From NCBI RefSeq assembly GCF_963678635.1, contig NC_087071.1:17979613-18043612 (forward strand): a DNA stretch of 64,000 bases. Direction: 5' to 3'. A program made the translations under genes and the position numbers. This DNA is from Symsagittifera roscoffensis. Lineage: Eukaryota > Xenacoelomorpha > Acoela > Convolutidae. A model generated the notes under the pieces. That model was not told the origin of the DNA, made no database searches, and saw only the letters and a program-made list of their open reading frames with translations. Positions 1-10,565 of the stretch are shown in pieces (position 1 is the stretch's first letter; the number at the start of each line of letters is the position of its first letter).

Positions 1-277
1 TCAAAAAAGTTTTGCACAAGAACTTGGAAAATCTTTTGAATTTTTCGTTTGATTTTTGTAACAATTTTCATTAATTTTTCTAGTCATTTTTCTTCAAAAA
101 TTATTTTCCAATTTGCCCTTTTTTTGACTGTCGACTGTGACAGTCGAATACGCTCAAGCTCTAAAAGAAAACACTTTTGCATTTTTTAGGACTGGTCGGA
201 ACGTTCTGTTCTACTTCACAGTAACCGACTATCCTTTTTTAGATTTAATTTTTGTAACAACTTGGAATCAGAAAAAG

Positions 278-357
278 TTATTGATCGTCAAAGAAGGCGA
301 CAGAATCTTTGTGCGTGTAGTTTTTTGCCCAGACAACTTTCAACATTTCAACTCCAT
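278..357 (-). CDS. Gene A, candidate exon 6 (last exon in window)
   Basis: Minus-strand exon after an acceptor ending TTTAACAG at 358. Exon 5 leaves one base (G); the first two bases here complete GAT, and the frame then reads D-G-V-E-M-L-K-V-V-W-A-K-N-Y-T-H-K and on to TAA at 278-280. Phase therefore fits exon 5 exactly. The polypyrimidine tract of the acceptor is mediocre. Alternatives are that exon 5 is terminal (stop at 1276) or that the gene continues left of the window. The plus strand here is also open for 75 codons (137-364), so coding strand is not certain. Confidence 0.4.
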
Positions 358-539
358 CTGTTAAACTTTGATGCCCAAAGCTCAATGTTAAAATCGATCT
401 TTTTTCTTGAAGTGTTACAAGACTGAATTGGAGTACATTGAATGCCATAATTTAAATGGGAACAACTAAAGCGCAGAAAGACCTAAGGCAAACGCAGCAT
501 TTTAAATAATTCCAAATTAAAAGGTTTGCAGAACTTACC

Positions 540-690
540 ACTTAGTACTTTACATAGCGTGTAGGGGATGAAATCAAGAAACGAAATCGGAGAGCAATTC
601 TTTTGTTAATTTTTTTTATTGTTTTCAGACGGGTTTTAACAATTTTTAAACCTTTTTAACGACTTTCAGAGGCAGTCGGAAGATTCAGTC
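540..690. repeat. Fragment of the Helitron-like repeat family (right half)
   Basis: Contains the family's internal landmark 'tactttacatagcgtgt' followed by 'ggggatga', and near its end 'ggcagtcggaagattcag', the degenerate 3' subterminal motif. The left half is missing. It lies in the last intron of gene A. Confidence 0.4.
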
Positions 691-703
691 AAAACAATTT
701 TTG

Positions 704-1194
704 CTCCGTCTTTCGAAGAAACCGGAATATTTATGCTTGAAGTTGTTTTTTTATTCAGTCAATTTTCGATCGAAATAATAGATTTAGCAAAACTTTTGAT
801 ATCCCATTGAAAATATTGACTCGCTGAAATCAAATCAAAAAAGATGTTTTTACCTCGGATCATTTCTTGCAGCAAGTTCTGGTAGTTTGAAAATTGCCAA
901 TTTGGCCATGCTCTGGTTTAACTTATGCGCGCTTTGAAGATTTTATTCATAATGCCGAAAAGGTAACGCGAATTTTTTATGCATGGCGAATCATACAGCA
1001 CAACAGAATTGTTCCAAAATGAATTGAGGCTAGCTAATTGGTCGTTTTAATTTCGTACGACTCGAAGTTTTAAGTTTGATCTTTCATATTGTCCAAAATT
1101 TAAAGTGTTGAATATTTTTTCCCAAAAACTATTCCTCATGAAATAAGTAGCAATCGGAACACTTTGGGCTTTGCCCTAATATACGAACAGTCTT
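704..1194. repeat. Helitron-like non-autonomous element, diverged variant
   Basis: Starts with a degenerate form of the family's left end (gtctttcgaagaaaccgg...) and ends with 'caatcggaac', a hairpin-like 'gggctttgccc' and 'atacgaacagtctt'. It has the same internal order of landmarks as the other copies, but more divergence, and closely resembles the copy at 3427-3921. No coding capacity; inside gene A intron 5. Confidence 0.5.
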
Positions 1195-1352
1195 GTTTAT
1201 TTTTACTGCTGCTTGAAAATAATTTTTTCAAATATAATGTTCAAAAAGACTTCTTGATTTTATAAATAGTTTTCATTAAACTTCGACAAATAGTACCTTA
1301 AGTTCGCAAACCTTAATGTTTTTTTTTTCGCGTATGTGTACAATAAAATCAC

Positions 1353-1428
1353 CTGGAAACGTTTCCCGGATATGCATTCCTGTATCTTCCGGTATCTGTC
1401 CAGTTCCGTGAATGAAAAGACACTCCAA
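1353..1428 (-). CDS. Gene A exon 5, IHGTG motif
   Basis: Bounded by acceptor ...TTAGTGTTTCAG| and donor TTTCCAG|GTGATT. Exon 4 ends on a codon boundary, so this reads L-E-C-L-F-I-H-G-T-G-Q-I-P-E-D-T-G and leaves one base for exon 6. The I-H-G-T-G stretch after a hydrophobic run looks like the oxyanion-loop HGxG of alpha/beta hydrolases. That is inference from one motif: no catalytic Ser/Asp/His is visible here. If the donor is not used, the frame continues 25 codons to a stop at 1276-1278, also with coding-like composition, so this could be the terminal exon. Confidence 0.55.
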
Positions 1429-1493
1429 CTGAAACACTAATGAAAAGTAGAATTTTCCTTTTCCTTGCGTTTGAGCAATCAATTTTCGCTTTA

Positions 1494-1511
1494 AATGAAT
1501 GAATGAATGAA
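1494..1511. repeat. Short (TGAA)n microsatellite
   Basis: Four consecutive TGAA-type units in gene A intron 4. Confidence 0.8.
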
Positions 1512-1862
1512 ATTTGGCATGAACGAAAGATTGATAAATATGCCATTATGGCAACAGTTTTAAGTTTGGTTAAAGGAACGGATGGAAAACGATTTGTTTT
1601 AACGGCCATTTTCGGAAACAGTTTTGAAGCGCTACGAAACTCAGCTTAAAATAGTTAAAAAAAGAGTTTATCCATTTTTTGGTGAAACTTTTGCTCATTT
1701 TCACAGTTTTAAATAAAAGTATCATTTTAAGCGATGAGTACATGATTTTTGTGCGATAGTGCAGGGATACCCTTATTTCGAAATGCTAAGTATGAGAAAC
1801 GCAAAGTTTTACAACAGTTGTCAAAAAATTTAAATATTTGTAAATAAGAGAAACGTTCTTAC

Positions 1863-1990
1863 CGGTTCGCTTGTGGCACGTTTGTTTCTGTTGATGGTGT
1901 CTTCAAATTCTTTGTTGAACTCGTACTCAGCTTTTTCATCGCTCTCGGGCTCAAAAGGTTCTTCATGGTATGGACACGAAAGCGTTTTCC
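1863..1990 (-). CDS. Gene A exon 4, acidic segment with a dibasic site
   Basis: Acceptor TATTTGACTGTGTTCAG| and donor ACCG|GTAAGAAC. With the single base from exon 3 it reads G-K-T-L-S-C-P-Y-H-E-E-P-F-E-P-E-S-D and ends N-R-N-K-R-A-T-S-E-P on a codon boundary. The peptide is Glu/Asp-rich and contains N-K-R, a possible proprotein-convertase site if the protein is secreted. Two other frames are open on the opposite or same strand, but only this one fits the phase of both neighbours. Confidence 0.65.
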
Positions 1991-2664
1991 CTGAACACAG
2001 TCAAATACATAGTACAAGCAGTGAAATAATAACACTAACCAAAAAAGAAAATATATCGTAACTAGACTGCCCTGAATGTTCCGACTGCCCATTAACTATG
2101 GTGTCGAATAGTTTTTGGTTTATTAAATAATGAAAAATTATTAATTTTAGACTGATAAAATCAAGTTTTAAGTGTCAAAATTTGAATTATGTATGGAATT
2201 ATTAAAACCAATTAAATTGCCTCAATTGCAGCTCCATTTGGAACTATTTGTAGTGCTGGATAATTCGCCACGCGTAGAAAATGTGCGTCACACTTCCAGC
2301 ATCAAAGTTTAAAAGGAGCAGTTTGGCTTGACTCGAGCCAGATTTGTGGAGTGGCATTATGAGGCCAAACTGTGCACTGGATTACGAGTGTTAATTCATT
2401 ACGAGTGTTATTCTGCGCGTACATTTTAAACGCCGCTAATTTAGACTGTTGTGTTTTTGAATTTGATACTTTTGTTGACAAATTGTGAGATAATTAACTT
2501 AATTGGGGAAGCTTAGACCCAGACTGAGCTTCTTTTTGAGTCTGTCAATCAATTCTCAATCACTTTATTACGTTGGTCTGCTAAATGACTCATTTTTCAC
2601 TTTTTATGCTAAAAGATTGGTCTGCTAAACGATCGGTCGCTTTCATGCTATTCACACGCTTATT

Positions 2665-3195
2665 GTTAGGACTTTCGTAACGAAAGTAACGGAATATTTC
2701 TGCTCAGGGTGGCTTTTTTTCTTCAGACAAATTTCGACTTTTTAAATAGCCATTTTTGACGCAATTTTTAAAATATTATTCAAAAGTGTTATGAATAATG
2801 TAGTGTTGTCCTGAGCTTATATTTGAAAAGATATTTCACCTCATTTTCTGAAAGTTATGGTGGTTTATAAATAGTCTATTTGGCCAATTTGGGACAATTG
2901 ACGCGCGATGTATTTCGCGATATTAACTCGTAAGCGGAGAATTAAGCCGTCTTAGAAATCGTTCCAAAATTGATTAAGGGAAGCTTGTCTGCCAAATTGA
3001 TTTGTTATTGGCAGCGAAACTTATTATCCCTTTAAACTTTATATGGCGTGTGGGGGATGATTTTTACAAAAATCTCATTAAAAAAATCATTTTATTTCAT
3101 TACATTTAATTTGTTTCATTTTATTTCTGCTCAATAGACCTTAAAAAGCAGTCGAAACATTCAGCGCTTTACCCTGATATGAGTAGTTTTGTTTG
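2665..3195. repeat. Helitron-like non-autonomous element
   Basis: Left end 'ggactttcgtaacgaaag' (a short palindrome), then 'taacggaatattt', the 'tttcgactttttaaatagcc' block, the 'acgcgcgatgtatttcgcg' palindromic block, 'atggcgtgtgggggatga', and a right end 'gcagtcgaaacattcagcgc' plus a degenerate hairpin and 'gagtagtttt'. Same order in every full copy of the window. Confidence 0.6.
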
Positions 3196-3376
3196 GATAT
3201 TCGAATTTTTTGAACAAAATACTTCAAAGTGAGTCTTAATATAATCTCCATTACAGAGCCCGATATAAAGTGTAAGGAAAAATGTTTGTTTTTAATAGAT
3301 AGTTTTGAGTTGTTCTAAAAGACAGACAAAAATTCTGCTAGATATTTTATGGTTTACTTGCCCACACTTTCTTATT

Positions 3377-4394
3377 TTTCCGACTTTCGTGACAAAAGTA
3401 ACGGCGTAATTGTGCTCGGGGTCGTTTTTGTTCCAACTTTTGAAGAAAACGGAATATTTATGCTAGGTGTGTTTTTTTATTTAGTCAATTTTCGAGGATC
3501 GAACTAATAATTTTCACCAAAAATTGTTAAAGCTCATTGAAGATATCGACTTTCTGAGTTCAAATTTTAAAAATATATTTTACCTCCGATTATTTTTTTT
3601 AAAGTTCTGTAGGTTTGAAAAATGCCAAATTAGCTATGTTCTGGACTAAATTAAGCGCATTTTGAAGAGTTTATTCATAAATGCTGCAAAGGTTACGTGA
3701 TTTATTGATGCGTGACGAATTATCCCGTACAGCAAAATCGTTCCAAATTGAACTGACGCTAGATAATTGGTCGTATTAATTTAGTACGACTCAAATTTTT
3801 ACACTATGATGTTGTCAAAAAATTTATTGTTTTTCAATATTTTTTCTCAAATACATTTTGATATTAGTTAAGGGACATTCAGAACATTCAGGGCTTTGCC
3901 CTAAAATAAAAGCAGTCTTGTTTTTTTTCAGAAAAATTTCGACTTTTTAACTAGCCATTGTTGACGGAGTTTTTTTTATAGCATTCGAAAGGTATTGTTG
4001 TCTTGAGCATAAATTTACTAAAATATTTCAGCAGCGATCATTTTTCGTAAGCTTATGGGGGTTTGAAGATAGCCGTTTTGATCAATTTGGACAATTAACA
4101 TGCGATATTTTTCGTGCTGTTAACGCGTAAGCGGAGATTTAATCAGTACTTAGAAATCGTTCCAAATTGGTTGGAGCAATTTTATTTGCCATGATTGATT
4201 AGATAACAGGAGCAGAATCTATGACTCTGCACTTCATGTGGCGTGTTGGGGATGATTTTTACAAAAAATCTCATTTTTAAATTTTTTTTTCCATTTTTTT
4301 AAAATTACATTTAATTTTTCATGTTAGTACTGCTCCATAGACCTTAAAAAGCAGTCGGCACATTCAGGGCTTAGCCAAGATACGAGCAGTCTTA
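3377..4394. mobile_element. Helitron-like element split by a second family member
   Basis: The outer copy starts 'ttccgactttcgtgac' at about 3377, stops after 'gctcggggtcgttttt', and resumes at about 3922 with 'tttttttcag' and the 'atttcgactttttaact' block. It ends 'gcagtcggcacattcagg...gatacgagcagtctt'. The interruption is a complete member of the diverged subfamily. Joining the flanks restores the order seen in uninterrupted copies, with the break inside a T run and no visible target duplication. Confidence 0.6.
3427..3921. mobile_element. Nested Helitron-like copy (diverged subfamily)
   Basis: Starts 'gttccaacttttgaag' and ends 'cattcagggctttgcc...aaaagcagtcttg'. It is most similar to the copy at 704-1194. 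It sits within a T run of the older copy, the insertion preference described for Helentron-type Helitrons (between T and T, no duplication). Confidence 0.6.
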
Positions 4395-4755
4395 TTCAAT
4401 TTATTTTTTAACTATTATTCGATCAAACTTTTTAGGCTGAGGTTTCAATGCTGGAGCAACATTTTGATTCGAATCTTTGATTCTAAATTCTAACAGGGTA
4501 TTTCAAAGACACCGTTACATTTAAAAAAAAATTTTGGGACGCCAACAGAAACATCTTGGAAGTCAATTTTCTCCTTGTTAAAACCATTTTCCTCAATTTT
4601 AATAATTAAATAAACCGAAACTATCAAAAATCTTCAATTAATTTGATTATATTGCATTTTCAGAAAAATCCTGTTTCTAATTTTCTATTTTTCTTGAAAC
4701 TCGGTGAGGAACGAGAAATAACACAAACTTGAAATCGAGTTAGCAAAGCGCTTAC

Positions 4756-4969
4756 CCTTCAACTTTGTAGACCTGGTTTTCAGAATACGATGGACAGGCG
4801 TCCTCCAGAATGTAGTGATGGCTTGAAAATCTTCACTTTTTATTTTGGAGATTTGATTGTTCAAAATCAAAATCTTGTACGTTTCACAAGGTACTTCAAA
4901 TTCCAAAATCGCAGAGCGTAATTCGGAGCAACGTTGCTGGTGCCTCGAGAGGATTTTCATATTCTTTTG
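4756..4969 (-). CDS. Gene A exon 3
   Basis: Acceptor TTTCTTGTTCACAG| and donor AAGTTGAAGG|GTAAGCG. Exon 2 ends on a codon boundary; this exon is open in frame zero for 71 codons and leaves one base, which fits exon 4. It contains three Cys, an E-F-E-V-P-C-E-T-Y-K-I-L-I-L-N-N stretch that could form beta strands, and a basic C-terminal end (R-I-L-K-T-R-S-T-K-L-K-G). I do not recognise a domain. Confidence 0.65.
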
Positions 4970-5449
4970 CTGTGAACAAGAAATAAAATTGTGTTTAGAA
5001 CGTCGAGCGGCACATTTATGATAGAACTATGTCGTTGCCACTTCAAGAACCCTGCTAAATTAACGTAATATTAGCTTGTTTTGATAGCTACTTAATTTGG
5101 AGTTTGTACCAAGTGATAACCCTTCCCTGAAATTTAATATTTTTTATTAAATTTATCAAATTTATCAATTTTATCTTTATTTTTTAGCCAAAAAGATTTC
5201 AAAATATTGCCTACTGGTCTTAATGTTTTACTTCACATATATTTTTAGGAGCCGTGTAATCAAATTAAGAGCCGCGAAAATCAATCGAACATCGGTTTTG
5301 ACAGGTTGCGAATTCTTGCATAGCCAACTTTGCAATAGGATTTTATGATGCTTCGCTTATATTTTTTTTCTTTTTCAGAGAAAACTTCAGGTTCAATGGA
5401 TCATTTCTGTTTTGACTTTTCAAAAAAGAGAGGAAAAAAATTGCATGTT

Positions 5450-6161
5450 GTCGTTTTTTATCAAACAAATTTCAATTTTTAATGTAAGAGCTATTGACCT
5501 CCTAAGCGAAAACTTTTTAAGGTATTTCACAGATATTTTGTCGTTTTATAGGAGTCTGAAAACTGCCATTTTATGTAATTGATAATATTAAAGGTTGATT
5601 TTTTTTGAGCTATTACCGCGTGAGCGGCGATCTAATCCGCCTGACGAGTCGTTCCAAAATGATTGGATGCAAAAAAATTTTTCGTAGTTAACACGTTTTT
5701 TCAAACTAGTTATCTCATTTTGTACTTTACATAGCGTGTTCGGGAAGATTTTTACACAATTCAAAAAAAAATCCGTTTTTTTTGTTTTTTGTTTTCCATA
5801 GGCTTTGAGAAGCATTAGAAACATTCAGGGGGCTTTTTGTTTTGGTCAAACAAAATGATTTCCCCAGCTCTCCCAGAACATTATGAAGACTAAATTTCAA
5901 AAAAAAAAATTTAAAAAAATTTGATCGTTATTGCTATTTTTGGTCAATTTTTGGAAAATTTTGACCAAAAAATTGCATTTTTTTTGCGCGCACTGGCTTT
6001 TCAATTTTATTATATATTGGCGCCAAATGCACTTTTTCGAAAATTTTAGGGTTAGTTGGCCGAAGGTGGATGTCATAAAATAGTAAGGTCCGCCTGCCCC
6101 CCCCCCCCTCCCCGCCCGTTTCACTAGATGCGCCCCTGCCTGATACGAACAGTCTTATCAG
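5450..6161. mobile_element. Helitron-like copy interrupted in its 3' hairpin
   Basis: 5450-5830 carries the family's central and right blocks, ending '...agaaacattcaggg'. The expected tail 'ctgatacgaacagtctta' appears only at about 6142-6160. The roughly 300 bp between begins 'caggggg' and ends 'gcgcccctg', a short inverted pair, so a separate small element appears to have landed in the hairpin. The left end of this copy is missing. Confidence 0.5.
5828..6138. mobile_element. Small inverted-end insertion in the Helitron-like repeat
   Basis: Ends are 'caggggg' and 'gcgcccctg'. CAGGGG-type ends occur in hAT-family elements, but the match is only a few bases and I see no clear 8-bp target duplication. 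The interior shares 'ggaaaattttgaccaaaaaa' and 'ttttttgcgcgc' blocks, in opposite orientation, with 7230-7350. Contains a C-rich run near 6098-6111. Confidence 0.35.
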
Positions 6162-6890
6162 TGTTTTGTATTTCTGGGAAAAACATCGGCTGTTTTTATA
6201 TTTTTACAATTTGTACTTTTTTTTATCATTATCTATTTTTTCAAGTTCTCTTTGAAGCAGTATTCTAATAAAGCGCGTGTTATGAAATTGCATTGGCCAG
6301 AATCGTATTTTGCACAATATACAAAACAATCGCCCCCTTTAATTAAAAGCAAATATCCCAAAAATCTCAAAAGTAAGTTTCACTGGGAGTGGGAAGATTA
6401 AAAAATATTTTATTTGTTTTTAACCAAATTTTTTTGATAGGTTTCAGGGACAATGATAAAATTCAATACGTGCAACTTTGTTTTAAAAAAGCGTGGGAAA
6501 TCAACTACGCAATTTGTGCCTTTTTAGCCATTGTGAAAAATTTTCCTCTTTAATGCAGTTACTATCTATTAAACGTACGTATGCTTTCGTTTGAATTTGA
6601 TCCACTCGTAAGCTTGTTTTACGAATTGAGCACCCCAAAGCAGAGGGGGTTGTTAATTTGGGATGGGATGTAATGCGTTGAAATTTGCTTAACTTATTTG
6701 CTTAAAATTATTGTCATAATTTCCAAATCTATTACCTAAAATTTTCACATCATGTTTTATTATGCTAGAGATTAAGATTTTTCAAATGTGTTTCTTTGAT
6801 GAACTTCATCGAACTTGTCGTATGAAATTATAAATAACACTTATGAAGTCATCCACCGATTGAAAAAATAGAAGAGAAAAAATATCTCAC

Positions 6891-6963
6891 CATAACAGTT
6901 TCTATAAACTGTTTAACTGGAAATCCAGCTCCGTCTTCGCCCAAACACCACCATGATTCATCA
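6891..6963 (-). CDS. Gene A exon 2
   Basis: Acceptor TTATACTTTCAG| and donor GTTATG|GTGAGATA. Exon 1 leaves two bases (AG); the first base here completes AGT, and the exon reads D-E-S-W-W-C-L-G-E-D-G-A-G-F-P-V-K-Q-F and ends on a codon boundary. Three Trp/Cys residues and an amphipathic tail suggest a folded extracellular segment. Family unknown. Confidence 0.65.
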
Positions 6964-7079
6964 CTGAAAGTATAACCCAATAATTAATGGACAGACCTTT
7001 GCCCCCTTAGTTTGACTATTTAATTCGTAGGCCAGCTGAGTTAGACAGATTGTAAGAAAACTGTATGAAAGAGCAGAAA

Positions 7080-7480
7080 ACTTTCACGGAAAGGAAAAAA
7101 TTGCGCTTAATTTTGAGCTATTGGGCTCAGTTGTTAGTTCCCTTTGTTTCAGAAAGTGCCGAACGAGCTCAAAATTTCTGCGTCTCCGCTTTGTTCTATT
7201 TTGAGATATCTAGATTTGGTGACGGACCCTAAAAATTTATATATACTAATTTTGAGGGGGGAGCGCGCGCCAAAAAAGCGCAACTTTTTTGGTCAAAATT
7301 TTCCAAAAAGTGCCTAAAAACGCCTTTTTGGCCTCTTTTTTCAAAATTTTGCCTGTCGCATGAAAACTTTGGCCAAGACAGGGTCATTTTAGTGTTTTGG
7401 GAGAACTCAGAAGATCAATTTGGTTGATCTAAAAAAAAGTTCGACAAACTTTTGAAATTTTTTGAAAACCCCCCTCGAGA
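7080..7480 (-). repeat. Repeat related to the 5828-6138 insertion, opposite strand
   Basis: The reverse complement contains 'ggaaaattttgaccaaaaaa', then 'ttgcgc' and 'ggcgcgcgctcccccc', in the same order as the insertion at 5828-6138. Both also carry a 'ctcccaaaacact/ctcccagaacatt' block. A dispersed non-coding family with at least two copies. Confidence 0.35.
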
Positions 7481-7965
7481 AAATCCTAGTTCAGCCGCTG
7501 AATAAGACCAGTTGTTTTTCCGTCTCGATAAAAAACAAAGATGCAATCTAACAACGTTTTCGAAGAGTGCTTGTCCAAATTTAGTTTTCTCAATTTGGAC
7601 AGATAAATTTATTTTAGTTTCATGGCCAAAAATTATCGTTTTCACTTTTTAATTTAACAAATTTTATATAAAAACCATTTGCACAATTTGTTGAAAATTT
7701 TTCGAAAAAATTTTGTTAGGGTTCATGAAAAACTAATTTTGATATAATTTGTCAGCAACAGAACCGCTAGTTTGCGTAATTTTTGTTGACTAAAAACTGC
7801 CAAAATGGTTTATGCGTTGAGTAAACTTTTGGAACCGAACGTCTCAAAATGAATTTTACCAATTTAGCAAAAACTAGAACCCGAATGAACTTTTCCATCC
7901 TCGCGTTCACTCCTCTACCTCCCCAAAGTTCGGCATCCGTCCTTACTTTGATACCCCAACAACAA

Positions 7966-7986
7966 CCCCCCCCCCCCCCCCCCCCC
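7966..7986. repeat. Poly-C tract (21 bases)
   Basis: Uninterrupted C run in a locally C-rich, pyrimidine-biased stretch (about 7900-8060). The open frame through it reads only Pro-rich low-complexity sequence and is not called as a gene. Length is likely uncertain in the assembly. Confidence 0.8.
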
Positions 7987-8484
7987 AACCCCCAACACCC
8001 CTTCCACTTCCTCCTGCACGCCCTACCCGTTTATCCCCTCCCCCAGTTTACTAAAAATTCATCTCCCCCAAGATTTGTCCCCACACATACACATACCCAC
8101 CGCTCCCACGGGGAGGGGGTTAACTTGGAAGGAGCTGTTTGGTTTTTTGGTAAAGAGGTTCTAGTAAACTGGGGGAAGGGCGTGTTAGCATGGGGGATGA
8201 ACTAAGCTGGGGGGTTGGCCTAAAAAGGGGCTAAACATCGGGGACAAGGAGGGAAAGAGGGTCTTAAACTGGATAAGGGATGATAAAATTTGAGAAGCTA
8301 ACAATGTATAAGCAAAAACATTGTTAAGGGAAAAGTTAAAAGAAAAAATTGTGAAGAGAGATATGTATAAGAAAAAATTGCGATGGAAATAACAAAATAA
8401 CAATTTTCTTGTCAAAGTCAGTTCATTTTCGCAATTTTCTAATAAAACGTGTGCCAAGTCAAAAGCAAATCTCAATGGCGCGTA

Positions 8485-8911
8485 CACACGGAGCCGCCTT
8501 CCCGGATAGCCGAAAAAACTAAATACCTCCGGTTGTATTTAAATTAAATCAGAAAAATTCACTAAATTGAGACGCATTTTGATTGGACAAAAAATGTCTC
8601 AAAATTTTGCAGCCTGTTATAGCTAACAAAAATCCGAACCTTTTTAGGAGATTTGATTGGCTAATACTTTTACTCTAATTCAATTAATTAACAGCAAAAG
8701 TCGACTACTACAGGGATTCGACCCCCTCGCCAACCAAAGGGTCCCTCTTTGGTATGTTTTATGATATCCTTTTTCGGGTATAGATTTTTTTGTTAAGAAA
8801 TAGGCAAGGGGTAGAAGGGGGATTTACTTTTCGGCTATCCGGGAACGAATTTGTTTTTCGGCTGTCCAGGAATGAATTTATTTTTCGGCTATCCTGGTAT
8901 TCGGCTCCGTG
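8485..8911. mobile_element. MITE-like element with about 30-bp inverted ends
   Basis: Left end 'cacacggagccgccttcccg' plus 'gatagccgaaaaa' is mirrored at the right by 'tttttcggctatcctggtat' plus 'tcggctccgtgac'. Two further copies of the 'tttttcggctatccgggaa' unit precede the right end (about 8830-8880), so that side has three tandem subterminal repeats. No coding capacity; no clear target duplication. Confidence 0.6.
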
Positions 8912-9632
8912 ACAAGCCACCCTCTCAATTTGCAAAAAAATGAGCTGTGTTTGAAAGTTCGGTTCTTATGCACTAAACGGCCCGAAATTAGTATTTCTAC
9001 ATTGAACAATAAAAATTTGTGGCTGAATCTGATTGGCTAATTCAACAACGCGTACGGTACTTTGATTAAAACTTCAAGCAGATAAAATTGCTAGCCAAAT
9101 TACCAAAAACTAAGAATTTTTGTTCTGTTGAAACCATTTCACAAAATTTTTCTTGTCTGGGCAAAGTTTCAGAGTTGACGTGAAACTAATTTTCTTATGT
9201 GACCAATATATATTTTTTCTTTAATTTCGGCTAAAATTTTTATCTGCTGGAAAGGTTGACTGAAACGCTTGGCTTGACCGTGTTGCTTGGGTTTGATTGA
9301 GCCAATCAGATTCGACCGAATAACTTTCAGCTCAAGTTATACAAACATTGATTTTGGGCTGTTTAGTGCATAAGACCCGAAAGTTTCAGACACCCTCTGG
9401 AAAAAAAAACAATTGTAATTCGTTGTACTGATTATAATCGGTGAAAGTGGATTTTATTGGTTTGACAAAAAAAGAAGATTGTTATTCAATTTTAACCAGC
9501 TATAATTGATTACTTTTAATTTTTGTGGAAACTGAGAATGAAAACCTTATATAATCGAACAAGCGTGAATAAGCATGAAAAACAAATAGAAAGAAAGCGT
9601 AAAAGTTTAATGCTGTAAAGTTTTAAAGAGGA

Positions 9633-9717
9633 AGCGGCGTTAGCCGATAGGTTTACCTAACTGCTGAGCAGAGACTTAAATTGGATACTTCCGGGAAAGT
9701 ACGAGTCCCTCACGGCA
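9633..9717 (+). other. tRNA-like (Leu/Ser-type) remnant, possible SINE head
   Basis: 'ttagccgataggtttacc' fits a pol III A box and 'agtacgagtccc' a degenerate B box, spaced as in long-variable-arm tRNAs. A 'gacttaaatt' segment sits where an anticodon loop is expected. The acceptor stem does not close cleanly, so this is a remnant. It lies just upstream of the Helitron-like copy at 9734. Confidence 0.3.
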
Positions 9718-9733
9718 CAAGAAGCTTTATTGT

Positions 9734-10203
9734 TCCGACTTTCGTAACGAAAGTAACGGAATATTTTTGCTCGGGATGGTTTTTTTCTTTAGACAAATTT
9801 CGACCTTTTAACTAGCCATTTTTGACAGAAAAATTAACCACAATTCAAAAATTATTGTTTGTCTTGAGCTTAAATTGGAAAAAAAATATTTCACCTGTGA
9901 TCAATTTTTGTAAAGTTATGGGCGTTGAAAGATTGTCCTTTTGGCTTTTGGGACAACTAACGCGCTATATATTTCGCGCCATTAACGCGTAAGCGGAAAT
10001 AAAATACATCTTAGAAACCTGTCCCAATTGGTTGAACGAAGCTTATTTGCCATAATTGAAATATTACTACGTTCGAAAAACCAAATAAAAAAAAACATTT
10101 TCATTTTATTTTTATTACAGTTTTTTTTCATGTTCTTACTGCTCGATAGACTTGTAAAGTCAGTCGCAACATTCAAGAATTCTTCCTGATACGAGCAGTC
10201 TTA
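9734..10203. repeat. Helitron-like non-autonomous element, near full length
   Basis: Starts 'ttccgactttcgtaacgaaa', ends 'cctgatacgagcagtctta' with flanking T. It has the central 'gcgctatatatttcgcgcca' palindrome followed by 'ttaacgcgtaagcgg'. Best reference copy in this part of the window for defining the family's left end. Confidence 0.6.
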
Positions 10204-10355
10204 TTATCTTTTGCAATAACATAAATGTATAAGTTGCTTGAAATTGACCTTTTCTGACCTCAAAGACATGTTGTGGCAGTAAAACTCACAGCGTGTTTGC
10301 TTTCAATTGTACTCTGTTAAAATGAACGCGCGCTATGGTACTAATTGTTTGGAGT

Positions 10356-10565
10356 GCGGCCTGTATGTAGACAACCGTGGATTCCAACTCGTCAGTAAGC
10401 AGACAAATGCCAAATTAACCAATGAGAATCGAGATGAGAAAACAAATTTACGAAATAAATAATTATTAGTTATTCATTTCTTCCTTGTCTCGATTCTGAT
10501 TGGTTAATACAGTATTTGTCTACTTACTGACGAGTCTGATACGCGGTTGTCTAAATACTGCTGCG
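10356..10565. mobile_element. Foldback/MITE element, about 210 bp
   Basis: The two halves are inverted copies. Left: 'tatgtagacaaccg', 'ctcgtcagtaagcagacaaa', 'aaccaatgagaatcgaga'. Right: 'tctcgattctgattggttaa', 'tttgtctacttactgacgag', 'cggttgtctaaatac'. They are separated by about 35 bp of AT-rich loop. No coding capacity. Confidence 0.6.

Larger units (their letters stand above)
1991..4755. other. Gene A intron 3, filled with repeats
   Basis: A 2.8-kb intron occupied from about 2665 to 4394 by copies of the Helitron-like family, one nested in another. The remaining sequence (1991-2660, 4395-4755) is AT-rich without a recognisable gene. Confidence 0.5.

Noticed and set aside
137-364. 75-codon plus-strand frame with fairly protein-like composition
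   Set aside because: The minus strand of the same interval gives a splice-bounded exon in phase with gene A, and the plus frame lacks supporting splice partners. Kept only as a caveat.
5588-5824. 78-codon minus-strand ORF
   Set aside because: Lies wholly within a Helitron-like repeat; the frame is not conserved in other copies. The same applies to frames in 9982-10176 and 27589-27816.
7849-8205. 118-codon Pro/His/Thr-rich plus-strand ORF
   Set aside because: It is made by a 21-base C run and surrounding low-complexity pyrimidine-rich sequence; no domain or conserved feature.
8701-8740. Sequence resembling a tRNA T-arm ('cagggattcgacccc', minus strand 'ggggtcgaatccctg')
   Set aside because: No A box at the right distance and no cloverleaf partner; it lies within the MITE 8485-8911.
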